DNA of 64,000 bases from Stenotrophomonas beteli (GTDB lineage Bacteria > Pseudomonadota > Gammaproteobacteria > Xanthomonadales > Xanthomonadaceae): positions 213,842 through 277,841 of the forward strand of contig NZ_LLXV01000055.1 in NCBI RefSeq assembly GCF_001431665.1, given 5' to 3'. The notes below the pieces were generated by a model that saw nothing but the letters and a program-made list of their open reading frames with translations, was not told the DNA's origin and searched no databases. The translations under genes and the position numbers were made by a program. Below are positions 17,980-27,302 of this stretch, one piece after another. How positions within the stretch are numbered: position 1 is the stretch's first letter; every line of letters starts with the position of its first letter.

Positions 17980-18239
17980 CAGGAATCTTCCCGGCCGAAC
18001 TTGTGCACGTACTGCTTGCGCATCTCGCGGCAGGAGTCGGCCTGCGCACGGCGCTGGATCCCGCTACGCGATGGATCCTCGCTGCGCTGCTCGCACTGCT
18101 CGATGGCGTGGCGTTCGGCGGCCTGCACATCCACGGTCTGCGGCTGCAGGCAGACCCAGGCCAGCGCGGCCAGCATCAGCACTACAAAGCCACCGCACCC
18201 GGCCATCACCAGATGGAACTTCAGTTTCTCGGCGCGCAT
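17979..18239 (-). CDS. Small single-pass membrane protein, hypothetical
   Basis: The 86-residue protein has one membrane helix (LVMAGCGGFVVLMLAALAWVCL) and a charged C-terminal domain with two Cys (AIEQCEQRSEDPSR, ADSCREMRKQYVHKF). AAGGGA precedes ATG 18239; ATG 18257 is possible but lies inside the palindrome upstream. It is the first gene of the unit that ends with the MocR-type gene at 15856. The Cys pair may be a substrate of the adjacent thioredoxin-like protein; this is inference. Confidence 0.65.
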   Translation of the reverse strand: MRAEKLKFHLVMAGCGGFVVLMLAALAWVCLQPQTVDVQAAERHAIEQCEQRSEDPSRSGIQRRAQADSCREMRKQYVHKFGREDS

Positions 18240-18251
18240 CGATGCACGTCC

Positions 18252-18297
18252 CTTCATCCATACATTGCATACAAAATATCATCGTGTATGGATGAAG
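18252..18297. promoter_or_regulatory. Palindromic MocR-type operator upstream of the small-membrane/Trx/mocR unit
   Basis: Perfect 13-bp arms CTTCATCCATACA (18252-18264) and TGTATGGATGAAG (18285-18297) enclose 20 bases. Inside, GCATACAA (18267-18274), nine bases, then GTGTATGG (18284-18291) matches the arrangement at 19763-19787 in front of the second mocR gene. It lies directly upstream of the small membrane gene start. Confidence 0.65.
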
Positions 18298-18312
18298 CGC
18301 CATGCACCCGGT

Positions 18313-19728
18313 TCAGACGATGGCGTTGTACCGGGCCTCGGGGGCTTCAGACAGAATCTCGTTCAGCTTGCCCAGCGCCCCGGCCAGCGCGCCCTGGTCG
18401 ACCGCGCCGCCCAGCGACAGGCGGATCGCGTTGCCCGGCGGCGGCTCTTCCACGCTGAAGGCGTCCGAGCTGGCGATGCCCAGGCCCTGTTCCTGTGCGG
18501 CCTGGATCAGCCGGTACTGGTCCAGCCGCGGCGGCAGCGGCAGCCATACGTGCAGGCCCGCCGGGTGCGCCCGCGCGCGGGACGGCAGGTACTGCGCGGC
18601 AATGGCCTGGCGCTCGCGCAGCTCCTGCTGGAAGCGCTGCACCATGTCCTGGGCCTGGCCGCTGCGGATCCACTGCGAGGCCACCGCCACCATCGATTGG
18701 GTCGGCATCAGCGCGATCGCACGCAGGGCGTCCAGCACCGGTTCCATCGGTTCGCCGGCCGGCACCACCAGGTAGGCGGTGCGCAGGCCCGGGGCCAGGC
18801 ACTTGGACAGGGTGGAGATGTAGTAGACCGGGCAGCCGGCGTCGCGATGGGCGGCCAGCGGCGGGGCGGCGTCGCCGGCCAGCAACCAGTAGGGATCGTC
18901 TTCGATCACGGTCAGATCGTGGCGCTTCGCGACCGCCAGCAGCGCCTGCCGGCGCTGTGCCGACATCGTCGCGGTGGTCGGGTTCTGGATGGTCGGCACC
19001 AGGTACAGCAGGCGTGGGCGACGCAGCTGGCAAGCCTCTTCGAGCGCTTCGGGCAGCATGCCTTCGGCGTCCATTGCCACCGGCACCACGCCCCGCTGCA
19101 GCACGCGCGCGGCAGCCAGCAGGCCCGGGTAGGTCAGCTGCTCGGCGGCGATCAGCTCGCCCGGCTGGGTGCGGGCCAGGATCAGCGCGCACAGCGCGGT
19201 CTGCGCGCCGGGGCAGATCACCACCTGGTCGGCACCCACCGTGCCCAGCATCGGCGCCAGCCACTGCACCGCAGCGGCGCGGTCCTCGCGGGTGCCGGCG
19301 CCGACGTGGTAGCTCATCAGTTCGCCCTGGCCCAGCTGCTGGCCCAGGTGCTGGAAACCGGCCTCCATGCCCTGTGCGAACGGCGCGCTGCCCAGCAGCG
19401 GCGGGATGTTCATGCTCAGGTCCACCGAGGTGCTGCGGTTGCCGGCCGACAGCGCGATGAAGGTACCGCCGGCGCCCTGCGCATCGAGCAGGCCGGCCTG
19501 GCGCAGCTCGGCGAAGGCGCGGGTGACCGTGGTCAGGTCCACGCCCACCTGCTGGGCCAGGTCGCGCTGCGGCGGCAGGCGGTCGCCCGGGCGCAGCACG
19601 CCGTCATCGACCGCCTCGCGCACCTGCTGGGCAATCTGCAGGTACAGCGGGCCGGCGCCCTCGCGGAAGGGGCGGACCCAGGTGCGATTGGGGTGTTTCA
19701 GGCGGCGGCCGGCGGCAGGTGGTGTCAT
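18313..19728 (-). CDS. MocR-family regulator (GntR HTH + aminotransferase), copy 2
   Basis: The 471-residue protein has a GntR winged helix (GPLYLQIAQQVREAVDDGVL, LPPQRDLAQQVGVDLTTVTR) and an aminotransferase-like domain with PTIQNPTTATM, IEDDPYWLLAGD and the PLP Lys in STLSKCLAPGLRTAY. It is clearly paralogous to the protein encoded at 15856-17370. Its gene ends about 15 bp before the palindrome at 18252-18297 and starts about 35 bp downstream (in reading direction) of a matching palindrome at 19763-19787. It therefore probably regulates itself and the neighbouring unit. Confidence 0.9.
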   Translation of the reverse strand: MTPPAAGRRLKHPNRTWVRPFREGAGPLYLQIAQQVREAVDDGVLRPGDRLPPQRDLAQQVGVDLTTVTRAFAELRQAGLLDAQGAGGTFIALSAGNRSTSVDLSMNIPPLLGSAPFAQGMEAGFQHLGQQLGQGELMSYHVGAGTREDRAAAVQWLAPMLGTVGADQVVICPGAQTALCALILARTQPGELIAAEQLTYPGLLAAARVLQRGVVPVAMDAEGMLPEALEEACQLRRPRLLYLVPTIQNPTTATMSAQRRQALLAVAKRHDLTVIEDDPYWLLAGDAAPPLAAHRDAGCPVYYISTLSKCLAPGLRTAYLVVPAGEPMEPVLDALRAIALMPTQSMVAVASQWIRSGQAQDMVQRFQQELRERQAIAAQYLPSRARAHPAGLHVWLPLPPRLDQYRLIQAAQEQGLGIASSDAFSVEEPPPGNAIRLSLGGAVDQGALAGALGKLNEILSEAPEARYNAIV

Positions 19729-19740
19729 CGGTCAGGTTTT

Positions 19741-19787
19741 CCATACGTGCAGGTGCACAAGTCCATACAATGATGTATCTTGTATGG
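19741..19787. promoter_or_regulatory. MocR-type operator upstream of mocR copy 2
   Basis: CCATACAA (19763-19770), nine bases, TTGTATGG (19780-19787) form an inverted repeat. A further CCATAC half-site starts at 19741, 22 bases (about two helical turns) from the first arm. The same arrangement recurs at 18267-18291. Mixed direct and inverted half-sites are typical of MocR targets. The site lies between mocR copy 2 and the divergent cyo operon. Confidence 0.65.
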
Positions 19788-19910
19788 GCTTGATTGGAGT
19801 GGATCGCCTTCTTGTAGGCGGCCTCGTACCCACAGTGTAGCCGCTCCACGCCCGGGCGCTGCGCGCAGGCGAGCCGGTCAAGCGCGCTTCTTCAACAGGG
19901 TTGACCTCCA

Positions 19911-20816
19911 ATGAATATCTGCTGGAACCGCATCCGCCTGGCGCTGGTCGCCCTGGCCTGCGTCGGCCTGTCGGGCTGTGACTGGGTGCTGCTGGATTCG
20001 AAGGGCATGGTTGGGCTCGCCCAGCGCGACCTGATCCTGATCTGCATCGGCCTGATGCTGATCGTGGTGATACCGGCCATCGTGCTGACCTTCGTGTTCG
20101 CGTGGCGTTACCGCGCCGGCAACACCAAAGCGAAATACACCCCGGACTGGTCGCACTCCACCAAGGTGGAGATCGTGGTCTGGGGCGTGCCGTTGATCAT
20201 CATCGCGGTGCTGGCGGTGATCGTGTGGAAGTCCACCCACGCGCTGGACCCGTACAAGCCGCTGGAGGTCGCCGGTGAACCGCTGCACGTGGACGTGATC
20301 GCCACCGACTGGAAGTGGGTGTTCGTGTACCCGGACCTGGGCATCGCCACGGTCAACCAGCTCAACTTCCCGGCCAACCGCCCGCTGGCGTTCAACATCA
20401 CTTCCAACTCGACGATGAATACCTTCTTCATCCCGCAGCTGGGGGGGCAGATCTACGCGATGGCCGGCATGCGCACCCAGCTGCACCTGATCGCCAACGA
20501 GCCGGGCCAGTTCCGCGGCATGTCCGGCAATTACAGCGGGCATGGCTTCTCGAACATGAAGTTCATCGCCACCGCCAGCAGCAACGAAGACTTCGAACGT
20601 TGGGTGGCCGAGGTGCGCAGCGCACCGGACGCGCTCAGCTTTACGCAGTTCAAGGCGTTGGCCGCGCCGTCGAAGAACGCACCGGTGCAGCACTTCTCCA
20701 GCGTTGAACCGCTGTTGTTCAAGAAAGTCATCGACCAGTTCATCGGTGTCGGTGAGAACACCACTGCCGCGGCCCCGGCTGGCGCTGCCGCTGGCGTCCA
20801 GGTTTCCCAGGAGTAA
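19911..20816 (+). CDS. cyoA: Cytochrome o ubiquinol oxidase subunit II
   Basis: The 301-residue lipoprotein (LSGC, Cys23) has two N-terminal membrane helices and a periplasmic cupredoxin-like domain ([44 protein letters not shown]). The CuA Cys ligands of cytochrome c oxidases are absent, which marks it as the quinol-oxidising type. It is the first gene of cyoABCD, which forms a proton-pumping terminal oxidase in the inner membrane. The start is ATG 19911, five bases before an in-frame Cys codon pair typical of this leader. Confidence 0.95.
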   Translation: MNICWNRIRLALVALACVGLSGCDWVLLDSKGMVGLAQRDLILICIGLMLIVVIPAIVLTFVFAWRYRAGNTKAKYTPDWSHSTKVEIVVWGVPLIIIAVLAVIVWKSTHALDPYKPLEVAGEPLHVDVIATDWKWVFVYPDLGIATVNQLNFPANRPLAFNITSNSTMNTFFIPQLGGQIYAMAGMRTQLHLIANEPGQFRGMSGNYSGHGFSNMKFIATASSNEDFERWVAEVRSAPDALSFTQFKALAAPSKNAPVQHFSSVEPLLFKKVIDQFIGVGENTTAAAPAGAAAGVQVSQE

Positions 20817-20821
20817 CGAAC

Positions 20822-22798
20822 ATGTTGGGCAAATTGACGTGGGAGGCCGTGCCACTGCACGAGCCGATCGTCGTGGTCACCTTGGCGGCGATGGTGCTGG
20901 GCGGCCTCGCGCTGCTTGGCGCGGTGACGTACTTCAAGCTGTGGGGCCTGCTGTGGCGCGACTGGTTCACCACTGTGGACCACAAGAAGATCGGCATCAT
21001 GTACGTGGTGGTGGCGCTGGTCATGCTGGTGCGTGGCTTCGCCGACGCGCTGATGATGCGCGCGCAGCTGGCCGCGGCCGGGCCGGGCAGTGATGGCTTC
21101 CTGCCACCGGAACATTACGACCAGATCTTCACCGCGCATGGCGTGATCATGATCTTCTTCGTGGCCACTCCGTTCGTAGTCGGCTTGATGAACATCATCG
21201 TGCCGCTGCAGATCGGCGCGCGCGACATGGCGTTCCCGTTCCTCAACGCCTTCAGCTTCTGGATCTTCGTGGTCGGCGCCGCGCTGATGATGATCTCGCT
21301 GGGCGTTGGCGAATTCGCCATGACCGGCTGGGTGGCCTATCCGCCGCTGTCGGGCATCGAGTTCAGTCCAGGCGTGGGCGTGGACTACTACATCTGGGCG
21401 TTGCAGGCGTCGGGCATCGGCACCCTGCTGACCGGCGTCAACCTGTTCATCACCATCCTGCGCATGCGTGCGCCGGGCATGACGCTGATGAAGATGCCGG
21501 TGTTCACCTGGACCGTGCTGGTCACCAGCGTGATCATCATCGCCGCGTTCCCGATCCTGACCGTGGCGCTGGGCGCGCTCACCCTGGACCGCTACCTGGA
21601 CTTCAACTTCTACACCAACACGTTGGGCGGAAACCCGATGATGTACGTGAACCTGGTGTGGGCCTGGGGCCATCCGGAGGTGTACATCCTGGTGCTGCCG
21701 GCGTTTGGCATCTTCTCTGAAGTCACCGCCACGTTCGCGCGCAAGAAGCTGTTCGGCTACAAGTCGATGGTCGGCGCCACGCTGGCGATCGGCATCCTGT
21801 CGTTCATCGTCTGGCTGCACCACTTCTTCACCATGGGCTCCGGTGCCAGCGTCAATGCCTTCTTCGGCATCATGACGATGATCATCGCCATTCCCACCGG
21901 CGTGAAGATCTTCACCTGGTTGTTCACCATGTACGGCGGCCGGGTCGAGTTCAGCGTGCCGATGCTGTGGACGATCGCGTTCCTGGTCACCTTCACCATC
22001 GGTGGCATGACCGGTGTGCTGCTGGCCATTCCGGGCGCGGACTTCCTGCTGCACAACAGCCTGTTCCTGGTCGCGCACTTCCACAACACCATCATCGGCG
22101 GCGCGCTGTTCGGCTACCTGGCCGGCTTCGCCTACTGGTTCCCGAAGGTGTTCGGCTTCACCCTCAACGAGCGCCTGGGCAAGTGGTCGTTCGCGTGCTG
22201 GGTGATCGGTTTCTACCTGGCCTTCATGCCGCTGTACATGCTCGGCTTCATGGGCATGACCCGCCGCATGAACCAGTACGACAACCCGGCGTGGACGCCG
22301 TACCTGATCGCTGCCTTCATCGGCGCGCTGTTCGTGTTCGCGGGCATCATCCTGATGCTGGTGCAGATCTACGTGAGCGTGCGCGACCGCAAGCGCAACC
22401 TGGACCTGACCGGCGACCCGTGGAATGCACGCACGCTGGAATGGGCCACGCCATCGCCGCCGCCGTTCTACAACTTCGCCGTGGTGCCCAAGGCCGATGA
22501 GCTGGACGCCTTCCACGAAGCGAAGAAGCGTGGCCTGCCGCCGCCGCCGAAGACGTACGCACCGATCCACATGCCGAAGAACACCGGCGTGCCGCTGATC
22601 CTCAACCTCTGGATCCTGGTGCTGTGCTTCGCCCTGGTCTGGCACATCTGGTGGATGGCCGCGGCCAGCTTCATCGCGATGATCGTGACCCTGATCGTGC
22701 GGTCCTACGACGAGGACGTGGACTACTACGTCAGTTCCGAAGAGGTGGCGCGCACCGAAGCGGCCAACCTGGCCAAGCTGAAGGAGGTACGCGCATGA
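20822..22798 (+). CDS. cyoB: Cytochrome o ubiquinol oxidase subunit I
   Basis: The 658-residue haem-copper oxidase catalytic subunit carries the expected ligands: the haem His in [11 protein letters not shown], the CuB His with cross-linked Tyr context in [12 protein letters not shown], the two CuB His in LHHFFTMG, and the haem His pair in [12 protein letters not shown]. The N-terminus begins [11 protein letters not shown] as in CyoB. It lies six bases after cyoA and overlaps cyoC by four bases (ATGA). Confidence 0.97.
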   Translation: MLGKLTWEAVPLHEPIVVVTLAAMVLGGLALLGAVTYFKLWGLLWRDWFTTVDHKKIGIMYVVVALVMLVRGFADALMMRAQLAAAGPGSDGFLPPEHYDQIFTAHGVIMIFFVATPFVVGLMNIIVPLQIGARDMAFPFLNAFSFWIFVVGAALMMISLGVGEFAMTGWVAYPPLSGIEFSPGVGVDYYIWALQASGIGTLLTGVNLFITILRMRAPGMTLMKMPVFTWTVLVTSVIIIAAFPILTVALGALTLDRYLDFNFYTNTLGGNPMMYVNLVWAWGHPEVYILVLPAFGIFSEVTATFARKKLFGYKSMVGATLAIGILSFIVWLHHFFTMGSGASVNAFFGIMTMIIAIPTGVKIFTWLFTMYGGRVEFSVPMLWTIAFLVTFTIGGMTGVLLAIPGADFLLHNSLFLVAHFHNTIIGGALFGYLAGFAYWFPKVFGFTLNERLGKWSFACWVIGFYLAFMPLYMLGFMGMTRRMNQYDNPAWTPYLIAAFIGALFVFAGIILMLVQIYVSVRDRKRNLDLTGDPWNARTLEWATPSPPPFYNFAVVPKADELDAFHEAKKRGLPPPPKTYAPIHMPKNTGVPLILNLWILVLCFALVWHIWWMAAASFIAMIVTLIVRSYDEDVDYYVSSEEVARTEAANLAKLKEVRA

Positions 22799-23430
22799 AC
22801 CTGTTGACCCGCCCGGAGCTGGCCAGCGACACGCAGGCGCACGAGGACCACCCCGCGCACGACCACGCCCATGAACAGGGTGGCATGAAGGTGTTCGGCA
22901 TGTGGGTGTACCTCATGTCCGACCTGGTGCTGTTCGGCTCGCTGTTCGCCTCGTACGCGGTGCTCAGCACCGCCTACGCCGGCGGACCGACCGGCAAGGA
23001 GCTGTTCTCGCTGCCGTTCGTGATGACCGAGACCTTCCTGCTGCTGGTGTCCAGCATCACCTACGGCCAGGCCGTGCTGGCGATGCACCGCCACGATGCA
23101 TCGGCGGTACTGCGCTGGCTGGGCGTGACCTTCGTGCTCGGTGCCTCGTTCATCGGCATGGAGATCTACGAGTTCTCGCACCTGATCCACGAAGGCGCGG
23201 GCCCGAGCACCAGTGCCTACCTGTCGGCGTTCTTCGCGCTGGTCGCCACCCACGGCCTGCACGTGGCCAGCGGCCTGGTCTGGATGGCGGTGGTCATGCA
23301 CCAGGTGTACCGCCGTGGCCTGACCCCGACCAACATCACCCGCGTGTCGTGCCTGAGCCTGTTCTGGCACTTCCTGGACCTGGTGTGGATCTGCGTCTTC
23401 ACCTTCGTCTACCTGATCGGAGCCTTCTGA
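22795..23430 (+). CDS. cyoC: Cytochrome o ubiquinol oxidase subunit III
   Basis: The 211-residue protein has a His/Asp-rich N-terminus ([13 protein letters not shown]) and five membrane helices typical of bo3 subunit III ([71 protein letters not shown]). The start ATG 22795 overlaps the cyoB stop by four bases, and AAGGAGGT precedes it. Confidence 0.95.
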   Translation: MNLLTRPELASDTQAHEDHPAHDHAHEQGGMKVFGMWVYLMSDLVLFGSLFASYAVLSTAYAGGPTGKELFSLPFVMTETFLLLVSSITYGQAVLAMHRHDASAVLRWLGVTFVLGASFIGMEIYEFSHLIHEGAGPSTSAYLSAFFALVATHGLHVASGLVWMAVVMHQVYRRGLTPTNITRVSCLSLFWHFLDLVWICVFTFVYLIGAF

Positions 23431-23431
23431 C

Positions 23432-23764
23432 ATGGCCCACGTCGAAACCTCGCGCGCCGGCAATGCGCACGGCTCCACCAAGTCCTACCTGATCGGCTTC
23501 GTGCTGTGCGCGCTGCTGACCGTGGTGCCGTTCGCGCTGGTGATGAATCCGGTGCTGTCGCGGCCGCTCACGCTGTTCCTGCTGGTCGGCTTTGCGGTCG
23601 CGCAGATCCTGGTGCAGCTGGTGTTCTTCCTGCACATGGACCGCAAGTCCGAAGGCGGCTGGAACCTGGCCAGCTTCGTGTTCACCCTGGTGATCCTGTT
23701 CATCGTCGTCGCACTGTCGGTCTGGATCATCTGGAGCATGCACTACCACATGATGATCAACTGA
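23432..23764 (+). CDS. cyoD: Cytochrome o ubiquinol oxidase subunit IV
   Basis: The 110-residue protein has three membrane helices, with YLIGFVLCALLTVVPFALVM and QLVFFLHMDRKSEGGWN as CyoD hallmarks. It starts one base after the cyoC stop. No cyoE (haem O synthase) follows; that gene must lie elsewhere. Confidence 0.95.
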   Translation: MAHVETSRAGNAHGSTKSYLIGFVLCALLTVVPFALVMNPVLSRPLTLFLLVGFAVAQILVQLVFFLHMDRKSEGGWNLASFVFTLVILFIVVALSVWIIWSMHYHMMIN

Positions 23765-23775
23765 GCCTGCGAACC

Positions 23776-24468
23776 GTGAAAGGCATTGCGTTCCCCCAAC
23801 GTGGCCTGCGCCTGGCCGCAGGCCTGCTGCTCGGCCTGCTGCTCGGCCTGCTGGCCGGCTGCAGCGCGCAGTCGCGCATGGACTTCTACGCCAGGGACAT
23901 CGCCTGCGAAGAACTTGGCCAGCACTGGTCGATGCCCGACAGCCACGGCACCGTGCATGGCCCGAAGGACCTGCAGGGCCAGGTGACCTACCTGTTCTTC
24001 GGCTTCACCAGCTGCCCGGATGTGTGCCCGACCACCATGGTCGAGCTGGGCCAGGTCAAGCACCTGATGGGCAAGGATGCCGACCAGCTGCAGGTGGTGT
24101 TCGTCAGTGTCGATCCGGCACGCGACACGCCTGAGGTCGCGCGCACCTATGTGGAAGCGTTCGATCCGAAGGCCATCGCACTGGTCGGCAACGAAGCGCA
24201 GCTGGTGGCAATGGCCAGTGACTTCAAGGCGTTCTACGAGAAGGAACCGGGCCAGCTGCCCGATACCTACACGATGAGCCACATCGCCGGCGGCTACGTG
24301 TTCGATCGCCAGGGCCGCCTGCGCCTGTTCGCACCCTACGGCATGCCGGTGGAGAGGCTGTTCTCCGATGTGCAGCGCCTGCTGCTGGAACCGGCCCATC
24401 CGGCTGCTGGCAACGATGCACTGGCCAGCTGCAGCCTCAAGCACACCGGCACACTCGCCGCGCGCTGA
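23776..24468 (+). CDS. SCO1/SenC-family copper/redox lipoprotein
   Basis: The 230-residue protein starts at GTG 23776, 12 bases after cyoD, and has a lipoprotein signal ending LAGC. The SCO copper-binding motif CPDVCP (Cys80, Cys84) and the distal His (MSHIAGG, about residue 169) are intact. SCO proteins normally metallate CuA or act as thiol reductases. The linked oxidase has no CuA, so delivery to CuB or a redox role is more likely. The frame has no internal Met before the mature domain, which supports the GTG start. Confidence 0.85.
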   Translation: MKGIAFPQRGLRLAAGLLLGLLLGLLAGCSAQSRMDFYARDIACEELGQHWSMPDSHGTVHGPKDLQGQVTYLFFGFTSCPDVCPTTMVELGQVKHLMGKDADQLQVVFVSVDPARDTPEVARTYVEAFDPKAIALVGNEAQLVAMASDFKAFYEKEPGQLPDTYTMSHIAGGYVFDRQGRLRLFAPYGMPVERLFSDVQRLLLEPAHPAAGNDALASCSLKHTGTLAAR

Positions 24469-24477
24469 CGCCGGTGG

Positions 24478-24497
24478 GTGCCAACCTTGGTTGGCAC
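24478..24497. repeat. GTGCCAACC/GGTTGGCAC palindrome
   Basis: The same 20-nt palindrome as at 15792-15811, just downstream of the sco gene. Confidence 0.7.
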
Positions 24498-24501
24498 AGC
24501 T

Positions 24502-24578
24502 GTAGAGCCGAGCCTATGCTCGGCTCAACGCTCACCGTGCATCCTGCAGACCGCAGCCGAGCATAGGCTCGGCTCTAC
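24502..24578. repeat. SMAG dimer (inverted pair)
   Basis: A GTAGAGCCGAGC...GCTCGGCT element (24502-24525) faces its inverted copy (24555-24578) across about 29 bases. The pair can form one long cruciform between the convergent sco and propeptide-like genes. Confidence 0.85.
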
Positions 24579-24654
24579 ATGCTCGCCGCCCCTCGCAGGA
24601 CCAATCCCCCGGCCGGCCAGGAGAGCCAACCAGCCGGGGGCACCACTCAACGCC

Positions 24655-25251
24655 TTACCTGGTTTCTTCCCACTGCACCACATCCGGCTCGGCCGCCTTG
24701 ATGCCGGCGGTCGACAGCAGCGTGGTGGTTGCATCCAGCGCCGCGTTCACCGAGGGGTACTCGACGATCGCCCGGCCGGAGGCCTTGGACACCTTCACCA
24801 CGGTGCCTCCGGTGGCAGTCGCCGCACGCTGCGCCGAGGCCGCATCGGTGAAGAACACCTTGACCCGCGACGTCGCCACCACCGGCGCGCCGTCGTTGGA
24901 CACCGCTGCGGCGAACTTGCCGGCACCGGCATCCAGCCGCGCCGCCGCACCGGTGCCGCCGGCATCGAGAGAGCGCTTGCTGCGGGCGCCGGTGGTTGCC
25001 GCAGCGGCGTCCGCGGCCGGGGTGATCCTGAACTGGCCACCACCGGCTGGCTGCACGGTGGCCGACGGTGCCAGGCGGAAGCGGTTGCCGCCCACATCGA
25101 AACTACGGCCGGTGGCTTCGGCCTTCAGTGCCTGTGCGTCCACGGTCGACAGGGTCCTGGCAGCGGGGGCCTGGCCGGAGCTCTGTGCCCAGGCGGTGGA
25201 GGTGATCGCCGCGAAGGCGAGGGTGCTCAACAGAATGGTCGTCTTCATCAT
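24655..25251 (-). CDS. Exported S8-propeptide-like partner of the kexin-like protease
   Basis: The 198-residue protein has a signal peptide (TTILLSTLAFAAITSTAWAQ), a low-complexity Ala/Gly region, and a C-terminal domain (RVKVFFTDAASAQRAAT, VVKVSKASGRAIVEYPSVNA, AGIKAAEPDVVQWEE). That domain reads like an I9/S8 prodomain, including a processing-end-like AEPDVV. Its ATG overlaps the protease stop by one base. The Aeromonas sobria serine protease ASP has a similar downstream gene, ORF2, whose product chaperones folding. I infer the same role: foldase or inhibitor acting in trans. Confidence 0.6.
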   Translation of the reverse strand: MMKTTILLSTLAFAAITSTAWAQSSGQAPAARTLSTVDAQALKAEATGRSFDVGGNRFRLAPSATVQPAGGGQFRITPAADAAAATTGARSKRSLDAGGTGAAARLDAGAGKFAAAVSNDGAPVVATSRVKVFFTDAASAQRAATATGGTVVKVSKASGRAIVEYPSVNAALDATTTLLSTAGIKAAEPDVVQWEETR

Positions 25252-27017
25252 CAGTGCCCCAGAACGCGGATCTTGAAGAATTCGAGGTTGCCACGCGATG
25301 CAGCGTTCGCGGCCTGCCCCATGTCGGTGACTTCCAGCGTCCAGGTGCCGGTGGCGCTCTCATCCAGGAAGGCATTGCTGGACAACAGGTCCCAGCTGGT
25401 GAAGTTGCGCTGTACACCATTGGTGCCCGAGCCGATGGCGGTGAACGCCGGCTGCACCACGCTGCGCGTGCCACTGGGCGAGATCAGCACGAACTGCAGC
25501 TGGCGGGTGTTGCTGTGGTTGACGCGGAAGCCCAGCTGCACGCTCTCGATGTTGCGCGCGCCATTGGCCAGCTGGAAGGTCAGGCGCGCGGCGGCGGCCG
25601 AGGTGTTGCCGATGGCCACCGTACGCGTTGTGGTGCGCCAGCCGCTGTCCACCAGCGCACCGAGCGACTGGAAGTTCTCCGCCACCTGCACCGCACGCGC
25701 GGCGTTGACCACACCGAAGCCGTACCAGTTGCTGTAGGCGCGTCCGGCGGCGTTCACCGTCCAGCCCGGCACCAGCACGCGGCCATCGGCCAGCGTCACC
25801 GCCGCCCGGTTCGGGTCGGTGCGGGTGGCGGTCGTGGCCAGGATGTACTTCACATCGCGGTAGGAAAGGTTCGGATTGGTTTCCAGTACCAGCGCAGCCA
25901 CACCGGACACCATCGGTGCCGAAGCGGACGTGCCGTTCATCTTGGCCGTGTAATTGCAGGTGCTGTCGATGGCCGACTGATTGCTGTCCAGCGTGTTCTG
26001 GCGGTTGGTGTTCTTGTTGCTGCCCTGTGCGCATCCGGTCACGTCGGTGGTGACGATGGCCGGGTCGTAGGCACGCGCCACCAGCCCTGGCGCGTACTGC
26101 GCCTGCAGGCCGTACTCACCGCCGAAGGCCGACACCCACAGCGCCGAACCGGTGGAGGAATAGGACGAACGTACACCGTCGGCGCGCACCGCACCCACGG
26201 TGATCACGTTGAACAGGTTGTTGCGCGGGTCACGCCCGGCGGGCACGCAGCCGGTGTTGCGGTTCTTGGTGTCGGCGGTGCAGATGTCCTGGCCGGTGGA
26301 GAGCGTGCCGTTGTTGTGGTTGTTGCCGGCCGACTTCACGTAGATGCCACCACGACCACCGCGGGTGCCCGACAGGGCCTGCTCGTAGGCGCTGATGTCG
26401 TTCTGGCTGTAGGCGAAGGGCAGGTTCGGATTGCCCGGGCCGGCGCCCCAGCTGTTGTTGAACACCTGCACATCGGCCGATTCGGCGCCATCCCACCAGG
26501 CGTACTCGATGTTGCTCTGCTGGTTGCCCTGGGCCGAACTCGAAATCGGGTTGAAGCCTTTCAGCGTCGCCGCCGGGGCCACGCCGCGCACGCCGCGGTT
26601 GTTGGCGCCCACCGCGCCGGCGATGCCGCCGACCATGGTGCCGTGGTTGTCGGCGTCGGGGTTGGACGGTGTCGGGTTGTTGGACCCGTTGGCGAAGTTC
26701 TTGCCGGCCACCGCCGCCACGTTCGCGGCCAGGTCCGGGTGGGCGATCTGCAGGCCGTCATCGACGATGGCGATGGTGACACCCTGGCCGCGGATGCCAT
26801 TGCGGAACAGGCCATCCACGTTCAGATCGTTGCCGGCCACCGGCAGCGTGTCGGCCGGCACCGTCTGCCCGGTATTGAGCAGATGCCACTGGATCGAGGC
26901 CAGCGGATCGGCCTGCTGGGCCTGGGCGGTAACGGCCAGGCTGCCCAGCACCAGGGCGGTGGCAAGGGCCAGGCGCGCGGAGCGCGGTGGCACGGAGCGT
27001 TGCGTGTGTCGCTTCAT
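25251..27017 (-). CDS. Secreted kexin-like serine protease (S8 + P/Homo B domain)
   Basis: The 588-residue protein starts at ATG 27017 behind AGAAGGA. It has a signal peptide of about 34 residues and then runs almost directly into the catalytic domain, with no N-terminal propeptide of usual size. The triad is visible: Asp86 in IAIVDDGLQ, His125 in DNHGTMVGG and Ser in MNGTSASAPMVSG. The C-terminal 120 residues (IESVQLGFRVNHSNTRQLQF, SATGTWTLEVTDMGQAANAA) form a P/Homo B domain. Cys pairs suggest disulfides. The next gene probably supplies the missing prodomain function. Confidence 0.9.
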   Translation of the reverse strand: MKRHTQRSVPPRSARLALATALVLGSLAVTAQAQQADPLASIQWHLLNTGQTVPADTLPVAGNDLNVDGLFRNGIRGQGVTIAIVDDGLQIAHPDLAANVAAVAGKNFANGSNNPTPSNPDADNHGTMVGGIAGAVGANNRGVRGVAPAATLKGFNPISSSAQGNQQSNIEYAWWDGAESADVQVFNNSWGAGPGNPNLPFAYSQNDISAYEQALSGTRGGRGGIYVKSAGNNHNNGTLSTGQDICTADTKNRNTGCVPAGRDPRNNLFNVITVGAVRADGVRSSYSSTGSALWVSAFGGEYGLQAQYAPGLVARAYDPAIVTTDVTGCAQGSNKNTNRQNTLDSNQSAIDSTCNYTAKMNGTSASAPMVSGVAALVLETNPNLSYRDVKYILATTATRTDPNRAAVTLADGRVLVPGWTVNAAGRAYSNWYGFGVVNAARAVQVAENFQSLGALVDSGWRTTTRTVAIGNTSAAAARLTFQLANGARNIESVQLGFRVNHSNTRQLQFVLISPSGTRSVVQPAFTAIGSGTNGVQRNFTSWDLLSSNAFLDESATGTWTLEVTDMGQAANAASRGNLEFFKIRVLGH

Positions 27018-27302
27018 ACACGAATCCTTCTGTTGTGAATCGGCATGGCAGGACGGCGGGGCGGAACTGCCCCATCGCAACGAGCCAAACGCAGCACCAC
27101 GAGCTCCCCCCTACGTCGAACAGGCACGGATGTTTCGATGTGCGAAGTGCGTCACAAACACTCATGACACTCGGTAATAACGACTACACATTTCTGTTGG
27201 TGGCCCGCATCCACGCATGGCGTGGCGCTACCGGGTCTCATCGCGTGGCGTCACATCCGACTGTGCTACTACAGCCCGTGCATCCTTCCGCATCGGAGCA
27301 CG

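Noticed and set aside
17536..19773. A 745-codon open frame on the forward strand
   Set aside because: It runs opposite the clear thioredoxin-like and MocR genes and has no recognisable domain.
20531..22645. A 704-codon reverse frame
   Set aside because: It is antisense to cyoA/cyoB, with low-complexity His/Gln/Arg composition.
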